A stretch of 64,000 nucleotides of DNA from Actinacidiphila sp. DG2A-62 (GTDB lineage: Bacteria; Actinomycetota; Actinomycetes; Streptomycetales; Streptomycetaceae), in contig NZ_JAYMGI010000002.1 of the NCBI RefSeq assembly GCF_035825295.1, positions 1,364,001-1,428,000 of the forward strand. Direction: 5' to 3'. Positions 37,009 to 45,834 of the stretch are shown piece by piece. Position 1 is the first letter of the stretch. Each line of letters opens with the position of its first letter. The position numbers and the translations under genes are program-made. The notes under the pieces are model-generated. The model saw only the letters and a list, made by a program, of their open reading frames with translations. It was not told the origin of the DNA and ran no database searches.

Positions 37009-39306
37009 TCACACGTGCTGCGTGTCCCGCCGCCCGCCGTCCGGCGCGACCGCGAGGCCCGGCCGGCCGCCGCCGAGCGACGCGCCCTCGACGTCGACCC
37101 GCGGCAGCACCCGCTCCAGCGGGCGCGGCAGCCACCAGGCCGCCCTGCCGAGCAGCGCGAGCACCGCGGGCACGAAGGCCATCCGGACCACGACCGCGTC
37201 GAACAGCACGGCGCTCGCCAGGCCGAAGCCGACCATCTTGACCATGGTGTCGCCGCCGGTCATGAAGCCGCCGAAGACGGCCATCATGATCAGCGCCGCG
37301 GCGGTCACCACCCGTGCGCTGTGCCGGAAGCCGGTGACGATCGCTTGGCCCGGCTCCTCGCCGTGCACGTACGCCTCGCGCGTCCGGGAGACGAGGAAGA
37401 CCTCGTAGTCCATGGCCAGGCCGAAGACGATGCCTACCAGGAAGATCGGCATGGTGCTCATGATCGGCCCGGTCTCGTCGACGCCGAGGAGGCCGGCGCC
37501 GTGGCCCTGCTGGAAGACGGCGACGACCGCGCCGAGGGACGCGAGCACCGACAGCAGGAACCCGAGCGCGGCCTTGAGCGGCACCAGCAGCGAGCGGAAG
37601 ACCACCAGCAGGAGCAGGAAGGCCAGACCGACCACGACCGCGAGGTACGGGACCAAAGCGTCCTGCATCTTCCGGGCCACGTCGATGTTGAGCGCGGTGG
37701 TGCCGGTGACGTCGAAGGTCGCGCCGGTCGCGGACTCGATCGCCGGGCGCTCGTGGCGGATGGTGTGCACGAGGTCGCCGGTCTGCCGGCTGGTCGGCGC
37801 GGTGGACGGCGTCGCGGACAGGACGGCGGTGTCGCCCTCGGCGTTGAAGCGGGCCGGCGAGACCGAGACGACGCCCGGCGTGCCCGCCAGCTCGTCCGAG
37901 ACCGCGGCGACGGCCGCCTTCGGGTCGTGCGCGTGGGTGGCGTCCACGACGACGGTCAGCGGGCCGTTGAAGCCGGGGCCGAAGCCGCGGGCGAGGTCGT
38001 CGTAGGCGCGGCGTTCGGTGGTGCCGGTGGACTTCGCCTCGTCGCCGGGCATGCCCAGGTGCATGTCCGCGACCGGGAGGGCGAGCGCGCCGAGCGCGGC
38101 GACGGTCGCGACCAGGACGGGCACGGGGTGGCGCCGCACGAGGCGCGCCCACCGGCTGCCCGCGTTCTCCCGTTCGCCGCTCCCCCGCCCGGACCGGGCC
38201 GGGCCGCCGGGGCGCTTCGCGCCGCCTTTTCGGACCCGCCGCGCCAGCACCGCGTCCGGCCAGAAGCCGAGCACCGCGGGGACCAGCGTCAGCGCGACCA
38301 GGACGGCGGTGACGACGGTGCCCGCCGCGGTCAGGCCCATCTTGGTCAGGAAGGGCACGCCGACCACCGACAGACCGGTCAGCGCGATGACCACGGTGAG
38401 GCCGGCGAAGACCACCGCGGAGCCCGCGGTGCCCACCGCGCGCCCGGCCGCCTCTCCGGGCGCGTGGCCCTCGCCGCGCTCCTCGCGGTAGCGGGAGACC
38501 ACGAACAGCGCGTAGTCGATGCCCACCGCGATGCCGAGCATCATGGCCAGCTCCGCGGTGGTCCCGGGCAGTCCGAAGGTCGCGGCGAGCGCCGTGATCC
38601 CGGCGATGCTGGCGCCCACCCCGACGGCGGCGGTGATCAGCGGCAGTCCCGCCGCGGCCAGCGAGCCGAAGGTGATCAGCAGCACCACCGCCGCCACCAC
38701 GATGCCCAGCGCCTCGCCGATGCCGTCCCCGGGGTCCTTGGACACCGCGGAGCCGCCGGCCTCGACGGTCAGCCCGGCCCCGGCGTCCCTGGCCTGCCGC
38801 ACGGCGTCGGTCAGCGTCTGGCGCGCGCCGTCGCCGAGGTCGTCGTCGGACACCGTGTACGTGACGGTGGCGTACGCGGTGCCGCCGTCCTCGCTGACCC
38901 CTCGGTCCACGCCGGAGCCGGCGCCCGTCTCGCCGCCAGAGCCGCCGCCCGTCGCGCCGCCGCCGAACGGGCCGACCACGTCGGCGACCTGCGGCCCGCG
39001 GGAGACCGTCGTCACCAGGGTGTCGATGGCGGCGCGGCTCGCGGGCTCGGTGACCTTGTGGCCGTGGGGCGCGACGAAGACGATACGGGCGTCCGCGCCG
39101 TCCGCCTCCGCGCCGGGGAAGCGCTGGTCGATGAGGTCGAACGCGCGCTGCGCCTCGGTGCCGGGCATCGAGGACGAGTCGTCGGGGCCGTCGGCCGCGC
39201 CGACCGCGCCGAGCATGACGGCGGCCAGCACCGCCGCCCACAACAGAGCCACGCGGCGGCGCCGGTGGAACGCCCACCGGCCGAGCCGGTACAGATGAGT
39301 CGCCAT
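37009..39306 (-). CDS. MmpL-family RND exporter
   Basis: The 765-residue protein has the MMPL duplication: a first membrane segment, a periplasmic-type loop and about five segments, then a repeat of this. Paired motifs GIAVGIDYALFVVSRYREE and GLAMDYEVFLVSRTREAY carry the conserved Asp-Tyr pairs of the proton relay. A Gly/Ser-rich insert (GGGATGGGSGGE) sits in the first loop. Such exporters move lipids or hydrophobic metabolites. It lies upstream of the kinase and regulator genes in one orientation, which suggests a stress-responsive export operon. GGAG precedes the ATG. Confidence 0.9.
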   Translation of the reverse strand: MATHLYRLGRWAFHRRRRVALLWAAVLAAVMLGAVGAADGPDDSSSMPGTEAQRAFDLIDQRFPGAEADGADARIVFVAPHGHKVTEPASRAAIDTLVTTVSRGPQVADVVGPFGGGATGGGSGGETGAGSGVDRGVSEDGGTAYATVTYTVSDDDLGDGARQTLTDAVRQARDAGAGLTVEAGGSAVSKDPGDGIGEALGIVVAAVVLLITFGSLAAAGLPLITAAVGVGASIAGITALAATFGLPGTTAELAMMLGIAVGIDYALFVVSRYREERGEGHAPGEAAGRAVGTAGSAVVFAGLTVVIALTGLSVVGVPFLTKMGLTAAGTVVTAVLVALTLVPAVLGFWPDAVLARRVRKGGAKRPGGPARSGRGSGERENAGSRWARLVRRHPVPVLVATVAALGALALPVADMHLGMPGDEAKSTGTTERRAYDDLARGFGPGFNGPLTVVVDATHAHDPKAAVAAVSDELAGTPGVVSVSPARFNAEGDTAVLSATPSTAPTSRQTGDLVHTIRHERPAIESATGATFDVTGTTALNIDVARKMQDALVPYLAVVVGLAFLLLLVVFRSLLVPLKAALGFLLSVLASLGAVVAVFQQGHGAGLLGVDETGPIMSTMPIFLVGIVFGLAMDYEVFLVSRTREAYVHGEEPGQAIVTGFRHSARVVTAAALIMMAVFGGFMTGGDTMVKMVGFGLASAVLFDAVVVRMAFVPAVLALLGRAAWWLPRPLERVLPRVDVEGASLGGGRPGLAVAPDGGRRDTQHV

Positions 39307-39391
39307 GGAAGAGATCTCCGAATCCGCTCTCGGGAACCTCTCCAGGCTTTCCGGCCGGCCTTGTCACCCGCGTCGTGCCACCGCCGACAAT

Positions 39392-39419
39392 CCGGCGTAC
39401 TGCACGTGCAGTACGCCGG
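39392..39419. promoter_or_regulatory. perfect 28-bp palindrome upstream of the MmpL gene
   Basis: The arms CCGGCGTACTGCAC and GTGCAGTACGCCGG abut with no spacer. The element starts 86 bases upstream of the MmpL ATG and 70 bases past the epoxide hydrolase stop. The lack of a loop fits a dimeric operator better than a terminator. Confidence 0.6.
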
Positions 39420-39489
39420 GACGTGCGGCACGCCGGGCTCGGGACGCCGGCCCGGAGGACGTCACCCCCGGGGCGCGACCGCCGCGACG

Positions 39490-40752
39490 TCAGTCCCGGG
39501 GCGCGACCGCCTCGCGGTACGGGCGGAAGAACTCGCGCAGCTCCCGCGCGTACAGCTCGGGCTCCTCGAACGCCGCGAAGTGGCCGCCGCGCGGCGGCTC
39601 GGTGATCCGCACGGCGTGCGCGGTGCGCTCCAGCCAGGCGCGCGGCGGGCGGACGATGTCGCCGGGGAACAGCGCGAAGCCGGAGGGGACGTCGACGCGG
39701 CGGGTCAGCTGCTCCACCGGGATCGCGCCGTTCGCGCTGTACATCCGCATCGAGGAGCCGATCGTGCCGGTCAGCCAGTAGAGCGTGACCAGGGTCAGGA
39801 TCTCGTCCCTGGTGTAGGAGCGCTCGATGTCGCCGCCGCAGTCGCTCCACGCGCGCAGCTTCTCCACGATCCACGCGGCGAGGCCCGCCGGCGAGTCGCT
39901 CAGTCCGAAGGCGGCGGTCTGCGGCTTGGTGCGGTGCATCGCGCCGTACGCGCCCTCGGTGGCGCCCCAGGCCGCGGCCTGCCGCATCCACTCCCGCTCC
40001 TCGGGCGTCAGCTCGGCCGGGTCGCCGCCGAACACCGGCAGCCCGCCGTCGGTGCGGTGCACGGCCACCACCCGGTCGGGGTGGTCCAGGGCGAGGTAGC
40101 GGCTGACGTGGCTGCCGATGTCGCCGCCCGCGGCGCCGAAGCGCGGGTAGCCGAGCACGTCCATCAGCTCGGCCCACAGGCCGGCCACCGCGATGGAGTT
40201 CAGCGGCGCGCCGGCGGGCGCGTCGGAGTAGCCGTAGCCGGGCATGTCCGGCACGACGACGTCGAACGCGTCGGCCGGGTCGGCGCCGTGCGCGCCGGGG
40301 TCGGTGAGCAGCGGGACGACCTTGGCGTAGCGCCAGAAGCAGTCGGGCCAGCCGTGGCTGAGCACCAGCGGCAGCGCCCGGCCGGCCGGCGCGACCGCCT
40401 TGGCGTGCACGAAGTGGACGGCGCCGGAGTAGGGGGCGGTTCCGGCCGGGCGGGCGCCCCCGCCGGAGGGGGTGCTCCCGGCCGGGGCGCCGCCGGAGGG
40501 TCCGCCGCCGAGCCGCACCCGGTAGCGGGGCAGTCGGCCGAGCGCGGCCTCCTGGGCCGGCCAGTCGAAGCCGTCCGCCCAGTACGCGACGAGGTCGCGC
40601 AGATAGTCCAGGTCGGTGCCCAGCGACCAGCCGGCGTCCTCGGGCGCGTCGGGCCAGCGGGTGGCGCGCAGCCGTGCGCGCAGGTCGTCGAGCGCGGCGG
40701 CGCTCGCCTTCGGCGCGAAGGGCTCGGGGCGGTGGGTGGCGTCGTCCGGCAT
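39490..40752 (-). CDS. epoxide hydrolase, EHN-domain alpha/beta hydrolase
   Basis: The 420-residue protein has the N-terminal EHN region (FAPKASAAALDDLRARLRAT, WSLGTDLDYLRDLVAYW) and then an alpha/beta hydrolase core. The oxyanion motif is SHGWPD and the nucleophile Asp is in GGDIGSHVSRY. A Gly/Ala/Pro-rich insert (about 85-105) sits before the core. It matches juvenile-hormone and microsomal-type epoxide hydrolases, which add water to an epoxide through an ester intermediate. ATG 40752 has a weak G-rich ribosome site. The substrate is unknown; a link to the enediyne locus 25 kb away is not indicated. Confidence 0.88.
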   Translation of the reverse strand: MPDDATHRPEPFAPKASAAALDDLRARLRATRWPDAPEDAGWSLGTDLDYLRDLVAYWADGFDWPAQEAALGRLPRYRVRLGGGPSGGAPAGSTPSGGGARPAGTAPYSGAVHFVHAKAVAPAGRALPLVLSHGWPDCFWRYAKVVPLLTDPGAHGADPADAFDVVVPDMPGYGYSDAPAGAPLNSIAVAGLWAELMDVLGYPRFGAAGGDIGSHVSRYLALDHPDRVVAVHRTDGGLPVFGGDPAELTPEEREWMRQAAAWGATEGAYGAMHRTKPQTAAFGLSDSPAGLAAWIVEKLRAWSDCGGDIERSYTRDEILTLVTLYWLTGTIGSSMRMYSANGAIPVEQLTRRVDVPSGFALFPGDIVRPPRAWLERTAHAVRITEPPRGGHFAAFEEPELYARELREFFRPYREAVAPRD

Positions 40753-40866
40753 GCCGCCCACCCTACAAAGGCGCGGGCGGGCGGCCCCCCGGCCGCGCCG
40801 CGCCGCGCGCACCGACGCCGCGGAGGCACCGAGACACGGACATCCCGACGCCGCGACCACACCGGT

Positions 40867-40896
40867 GGGCGGGCCGCGGTGGTCCGCGACCCGCCC
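40867..40896. terminator. terminator hairpin after the GH3 gene
   Basis: GGGCGGGCCGCGG and CCGCGACCCGCCC pair over 13 positions (one mismatch) around TGGT, about 50 bases past the GH3 stop. Confidence 0.65.
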
Positions 40897-40946
40897 GTGG
40901 TGCGCGGCGACGAGCGCCGCTGCCGTCGCTGCTGTCGCTGCTGCCG

Positions 40947-43900
40947 CTAGTCCAGCGTCGCGGCGAACAGATGCATGCCGGGCAGGTTCGGCAGCGTCAC
41001 GTACGCGGCCTGCTTGCCCGCGGTGAGCGGGAGCGAGGTGGCGTAGAGGCTGACCTTGTGGGGTCCGCTGCCGTTCGGCGGCTGGTTCCAGTTCGCGGCG
41101 GTGGCCACGAGGGTGTCGCCCGGGGAGGGCGAGTTGGCCCACCAGTCGGCCAGGGCCACCGGCGAGGTCGAGGTGGTCCCGTCGGTGTAGGTGACGGTGA
41201 AGTCGCCGCTCTGGTTGCCCGGTCCGCCCGCGCCGAGCAGGTGGAGCGTGCCGCCCGCGCCGGACAGCGGGATCACCTGGCCCTGGGTGGCGACGTTGTC
41301 CGGGGTGCCCGGGGGGACGTCCGGCCAGGTGAAGGTGGTCGTGCCCGCGGTGACCGGCTGCCCGGGCCTGATGCCGACCGCGGCCAGCTCCTGCGCGGAG
41401 AAGCTGTAGCCGGAGCCATCGAAGTTCGCCGCCGCGGGGTCGGAGTCGTCGCTGATCCCGATGTTGTCGAAGGCGGCGGTGAAGCTCGGGTACGGCGTGG
41501 TGACGGTCGCCACGGCCTGGGTGGCGCGGGCGTGGCCGACCTTCTCCTCGGCGTAGGCGGCGTCCAGCGTCAGCTCCTGCGAGCCGGGCTTCGCGGTGGC
41601 CGGCGGGGTCACCGTGAAGGTCAGCTTCGTGGTGGAGTGCGCGGCGGCGTGCTTGATCCGGACGACGCGCGGGCTGACGGTCCAGCCGGCCGGCACGCCG
41701 GGCGTGACGGCGACGTCGCGCACCGGCACGTCGGCGTCGTTGACGAAGGCGCCGCCGATCCGGACCTGCCGGGCGGGGAGGATGGACGGGGCCTGGAGGG
41801 TGACGCCCTGCGAGCCGTAGCTGCGCACCACGCGCACCGAGCCCCGGGCGGGCAGGTCCCGCGAGGAGTCGCCGACCATGAGGCCGTAGGCGCCGTCGGC
41901 GACCTGCCAGTTCTGCGTGGTCTCGTTCCAGGTGCGGAAGTCCGAGGCGGGTACCTGGAAGGTGACGCGCCGGGTCTGCCCGGGCTCCAGGCTCACCTTC
42001 TGGAAGGACTTCAGCTGCGCGGGCGGCTCACCGGTCGCCGCGGGGTCGCGCACGTAGAGCTGCACGACGTCCGAGCCGGCCCTGCGGCCGGTGTTGGTGA
42101 CGTCCACACTGGCCCGCACGGCGCCCAGCGAGGTGGTGGAGGGCGCGGAGACCTTCAGCGCGCCGAACCGGAAGTCGGTGTAGGACAGGCCGTAGCCGAA
42201 GGGGAACAGCGGCTCGATGTCCTTCGCGTCGTACCAGCGGTAGCCGACGTCCAGGCCCTCGGAGTACCGCACCTTGCCGTCGGCGCCCGGCCACTGGGCG
42301 GCGGTCGAGGCGGGCACGTCGTCGAGGCTCTTGGGGAAGGTCACGGGCAGCTTGCCGGACGGGTTCACGTCGCCGAAGAGCAGCGAGGCGATGGCGTTGC
42401 CGTCCTCCTGGCCGGGGTACCACGCCTCGAAGACGCCCTGGACCGAGTCGAGCCACGGCATGGTGACCGCGGAGCCGGTGTCGAGCACCACGACGGTGTG
42501 CGGGTTGACCGCGGCGACGGCCTTGATCAGCGCGTCCTCGTCGGCGGGCAGGTCGATGTTCGGCAGGTCGCTGCCCTCGCCCTCGACGTTGCTCGCGAAG
42601 ACCACGGCCACGTCGGAGGACTTGGCGGTGTCGACGGCCTGCTGCAGCGGGGTGCTGGGGCCGCCCGGCGGCTGCCAGCCGAAGTCCAGCAGCGAGCCGC
42701 CGCCGGCCTGGTAGTAGTCGATCTCGATCGCGACCTTCTGGCCGGCGGTCAGGGTGACGGTGCCGGTCTCGGTGGTGCCGCCCTGGTCGCGCCAGTTGTC
42801 GATGATCTGCCGGCCGTCGACGAGCAGCCGACTGCCGTCGTCGCTGGTGACGGAGAAGGTGTACGTGCCGGTGCTCGGCGCGGTGAGGGTGCCGGTGTAC
42901 TTGGCGGACCAGTTGCTCGCCGGGACCTTGGGCAGGGGCGGGCTGCCGTTCCAGCCGAAGTCGACCAGGTCGGTGTTGGCGGTGGTCAGCGGGGTGCCGG
43001 ACAGGTCGGTGCCCTGGTAGTACGTGCCGGTGAGGCCGTTGCAGGCGCCGGCGCTGGGGGTGAGCACGGAGGGCGGCAGCGGCGGCAGGGCGCCGTACGG
43101 GGTGTCGCCGGGCGCGTAGTTCACGGTGACGTTCTTGCCGGCGCGGGCGGCGATGCCCTGGTAGGGGGTGACGACGGAGTCGGCGGCGACGGCCGCTGAG
43201 CCGCCGCCGGAGGTGAGGGCGCCGGGTCCGGCGTCGCGGCCGATGACCGCGATGGAGGACTTCCTGCTCGGCGAGAGCGGCAGCAGGCCGCCGTCGTTCT
43301 TCAGCAGCACGGTGCCGTCCTCGGCGACCTTCCTGGCGACGGCGACGTGCGCGGGCGTGGTGACCACGGAGTCGGGCGTGCCGGTGGGCGTCCTGGTGAA
43401 CAGGTGGTAGTCGAACATCTCGGTGAGGATCGGCCGCACCAGGTCGTCCAGGGTGGCGGTGGACACCTGCCCGTTCAGGACGGCCTGCTTGAGCGCGTCG
43501 CCGTAGAACTGGCCGGAGGGCATCTCCATGTTCAGCCGTGCGTCGGCGGAGGCGACGGTGGAGTGGGTGGCGCCCCAGTCGGAGGTGACGAAGCCCTGGT
43601 AGCCCCACTGGCCGCGCAGGACCTGCTTCATGATGTAGGGGTCCTGGCAGGCGGGCCGGCCGTTGATGAAGCTGTAGGAGCACATCAGCGACGCGGGCTG
43701 GGCGTCCTTGACGACGGCGGCGAACTGGGAGAGGTAGATCTCCTGCTCGACCCGCTGGTCGATGATCGCGTCGTCGTCGCTGTTGTTGCGGTTGGCCTCC
43801 TGGTTGTAGACGGCCCAGTGCTTGAGCTGGGCCATCTCGCCGGTGCTCTGGATGCCGTCGACGTCGGCGGTGCCGATCTCGCCCGACAGGTAGGGGTCCT

Positions 43901-44423
43901 CGCCGTAGGTCTCGAAGGCGCGGCCCCAGCGCGGGTCGCGGACGATGTTGACGGTCGGGCCGAGGTCGACGTCGTCGCCCTTGCCCCACTGCTCGCTGCC
44001 GACGACCTGGCCGTACCGCCGGGCCAGGTCCGGGTCCCAGGTGGCCGCGTCGGCGACCGGCGCGGGCAGTTGGGTGACGCCGGTCATCTGGTGGCCGACA
44101 CCGGCGGGCGAGTCGTCGAGGGTGAGCTTCGGTATGCACAGGCGCGGCACGGCCGGGACGGTGCCGGCGTAGTCGCCGCTGTTGTCGCCGTGCAGTTCGC
44201 CGATCTTCTCGTCCAGCGTCATCGCGGCGAGCAGGTGGTCGACGCGCTGGTCGACCGGTGCGTGCGAGGTGACCCACGGGCAGGCGGAGGTGTCCGCCGC
44301 CGGCTGCGCGGACGGAGGCGCCGCGTGCGACGTCCCCGCCTGTGAAAGGAAGAGGACAGAGGTGACTGCGACGGTCAACGCAGAAATACGCCTGCGCCGC
44401 AATCGGGGCGAAGTGGTACGCAT
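40947..44423 (-). CDS. secreted GH3 glycosidase (beta-glucosidase-like) with PA14 domain
   Basis: The 1158-residue protein starts at ATG 44423 (AAGGGAG upstream) with a signal peptide ending near SHAAPP. The GH3 barrel includes KHWAVYNQE and the nucleophile Asp282 in GFVTSDWGA. A PA14 carbohydrate-recognition insert occupies about 460-600 (TGTYYQGTDLSG, SVTSDDGSRLLVDG) in the second GH3 domain. Then come an Fn3-like domain, a NEW3/NPCBM-associated domain (about 900-985) and a C-terminal beta domain. PA14-bearing GH3 enzymes commonly attack beta-linked glucosides. The gene is divergent from a ROK regulator and has an operator-like palindrome 34 bases before its start that is shared with the GH92-PAP2 gene. 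Confidence 0.9.
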   Translation of the reverse strand: MRTTSPRLRRRRISALTVAVTSVLFLSQAGTSHAAPPSAQPAADTSACPWVTSHAPVDQRVDHLLAAMTLDEKIGELHGDNSGDYAGTVPAVPRLCIPKLTLDDSPAGVGHQMTGVTQLPAPVADAATWDPDLARRYGQVVGSEQWGKGDDVDLGPTVNIVRDPRWGRAFETYGEDPYLSGEIGTADVDGIQSTGEMAQLKHWAVYNQEANRNNSDDDAIIDQRVEQEIYLSQFAAVVKDAQPASLMCSYSFINGRPACQDPYIMKQVLRGQWGYQGFVTSDWGATHSTVASADARLNMEMPSGQFYGDALKQAVLNGQVSTATLDDLVRPILTEMFDYHLFTRTPTGTPDSVVTTPAHVAVARKVAEDGTVLLKNDGGLLPLSPSRKSSIAVIGRDAGPGALTSGGGSAAVAADSVVTPYQGIAARAGKNVTVNYAPGDTPYGALPPLPPSVLTPSAGACNGLTGTYYQGTDLSGTPLTTANTDLVDFGWNGSPPLPKVPASNWSAKYTGTLTAPSTGTYTFSVTSDDGSRLLVDGRQIIDNWRDQGGTTETGTVTLTAGQKVAIEIDYYQAGGGSLLDFGWQPPGGPSTPLQQAVDTAKSSDVAVVFASNVEGEGSDLPNIDLPADEDALIKAVAAVNPHTVVVLDTGSAVTMPWLDSVQGVFEAWYPGQEDGNAIASLLFGDVNPSGKLPVTFPKSLDDVPASTAAQWPGADGKVRYSEGLDVGYRWYDAKDIEPLFPFGYGLSYTDFRFGALKVSAPSTTSLGAVRASVDVTNTGRRAGSDVVQLYVRDPAATGEPPAQLKSFQKVSLEPGQTRRVTFQVPASDFRTWNETTQNWQVADGAYGLMVGDSSRDLPARGSVRVVRSYGSQGVTLQAPSILPARQVRIGGAFVNDADVPVRDVAVTPGVPAGWTVSPRVVRIKHAAAHSTTKLTFTVTPPATAKPGSQELTLDAAYAEEKVGHARATQAVATVTTPYPSFTAAFDNIGISDDSDPAAANFDGSGYSFSAQELAAVGIRPGQPVTAGTTTFTWPDVPPGTPDNVATQGQVIPLSGAGGTLHLLGAGGPGNQSGDFTVTYTDGTTSTSPVALADWWANSPSPGDTLVATAANWNQPPNGSGPHKVSLYATSLPLTAGKQAAYVTLPNLPGMHLFAATLD

Positions 44424-44456
44424 GACACGAACTCCCTTGGGTCGTCGGGCCGGTGC

Positions 44457-44468
44457 GACATCGTTGTC
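44457..44468. promoter_or_regulatory. operator-like palindrome in the GH3/ROK intergenic region
   Basis: GACATCGTTGTC differs at one position from the perfect palindrome before the GH92-PAP2 gene and shares the flanking TAG. It lies in the 148-bp divergent promoter region and could serve both genes. Confidence 0.6.
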
Positions 44469-44571
44469 TAGGACGGGAGCCGAACCGCGGTGTCCGCAGC
44501 ACGCACGGTCAGCGGTCGGAACCGGGGGATATATCTGCCTCCTACCGGAGAAAACCCGTAGACTCCCCGGC

Positions 44572-45774
44572 ATGGACGGCATCGACTCGGCATCGCTCTC
44601 GGCCCGGCGCAGGCGCACGAGGGACCAGGTTCTGGCGATCCTCGCGCAGCACAGCAGCGGGCTGACCCGGGCGAGCCTGAGCCGGATGACGGGGCTGTCC
44701 GCGAGCGCGATCAGCGACTGCGTGTCGTCGCTGCGGTCCAGCGGGCTGGTGGCCGAGTCGCCCGCGCCGGGCAGCGCGACCGGCCGCGGCCGGCGGGCGA
44801 CGGTGGTGAGCCTGGTGGGCGACGAGGGCGTGGTCGTCGGCATCGACTTCGGGCACGCGCACGTGACGGTCGCCGCGGCCACCACCGGCGGCGAGGTGCT
44901 GGCGCGCCGCACCGAGACCCTCGACGTCGACCACCGCCCGTCCGCGGTCCTGGACGTGGCCGCCGGGCTGACCCGGGAGTGCGTACGGGCCGGCGGGCAC
45001 ACCATGGAGGAGGTGCGGGGCATCGGCGCCGGCATCCCCGGGCCGCTGGACATCCGCACCCACGTGGTCCGCCCGCCGACCATCCTGGCCGACTGGGTGG
45101 GCCTGGCCCCGGCCGACGAACTCGCCCGCAGGCTCGGCCACCCGGTGGCGATCGGCAACGACGCCGACATGGGCGCGCTCGGCGAGCAGGCCTACGGCGC
45201 CGCCCGCGGCCTGGAGGACTTCCTGTACGTCAAGGCGTCCCACGGCATCGGCGCCGGCATCGTGATCGGCGGCCGGCCCTACCGCGGGGCGACCGGGATC
45301 GCCGGCGAGATCGGCCACACCCAGCTCCCGGACGCGGTCAACTGGTGCCGCTGCGGCAGCCGGGGCTGCCTGGAGACGGTGGTGTCGATCACCACCGTGC
45401 GGCAGCAGCTCGCACACGTGCTGGCCACGCACCAGCAGACGCTGGACGAGCACGAGGTCCCTCCTTTGTCCGAGGTCGCCGACAACCCGGCCGCGGCGCG
45501 GGTGCTGGCCGAGGCCGGCCGGACGGTCGGCCGGGTGCTGGCCGACCTGGTGAACTGCCTGAACCCGTCGGCCGTCGTGCTGGGCGGCGAACTCGGCGCG
45601 GCCGGCGAGCCGTTCGCCGCCGGCATCCGCGAGTCCGTGGCCCGCTACGCCCAGCCCGCCAGCGCGCAGGCCGCCGAGGTGGTCACCGGACGGCTCGGCG
45701 CGGACGCGGAGGTGCGCGGCGCGATCGCGACGGCGGTGGCGGCGACGCAGCTGCGGATGACGGGCGCGGTCTGA
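44572..45774 (+). CDS. ROK-family transcriptional regulator
   Basis: The 400-residue protein has an N-terminal winged helix (LTRASLSRMTGLSASAISD, residues about 30-50) and a sugar-kinase-like ROK domain: GIDFGHAHV, the GxxNDxD-like IGNDADMGALGE, EIGH, and the zinc motif CRCGSRGCLE. Such proteins (NagC/XylR type) repress sugar-use genes and respond to sugars. It is divergent from the GH3 gene. The best inference is that it recognises the palindromes upstream of the GH3 and GH92-PAP2 genes. A LacI-family repressor elsewhere is the alternative. Confidence 0.9.
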   Translation: MDGIDSASLSARRRRTRDQVLAILAQHSSGLTRASLSRMTGLSASAISDCVSSLRSSGLVAESPAPGSATGRGRRATVVSLVGDEGVVVGIDFGHAHVTVAAATTGGEVLARRTETLDVDHRPSAVLDVAAGLTRECVRAGGHTMEEVRGIGAGIPGPLDIRTHVVRPPTILADWVGLAPADELARRLGHPVAIGNDADMGALGEQAYGAARGLEDFLYVKASHGIGAGIVIGGRPYRGATGIAGEIGHTQLPDAVNWCRCGSRGCLETVVSITTVRQQLAHVLATHQQTLDEHEVPPLSEVADNPAAARVLAEAGRTVGRVLADLVNCLNPSAVVLGGELGAAGEPFAAGIRESVARYAQPASAQAAEVVTGRLGADAEVRGAIATAVAATQLRMTGAV

Positions 45775-45834
45775 CGGGTCGCGGGCGGGTCGGCCGGACC
45801 GGCTGGAGCTGCCCCGCCGGCCCGGCCCGGCGGC

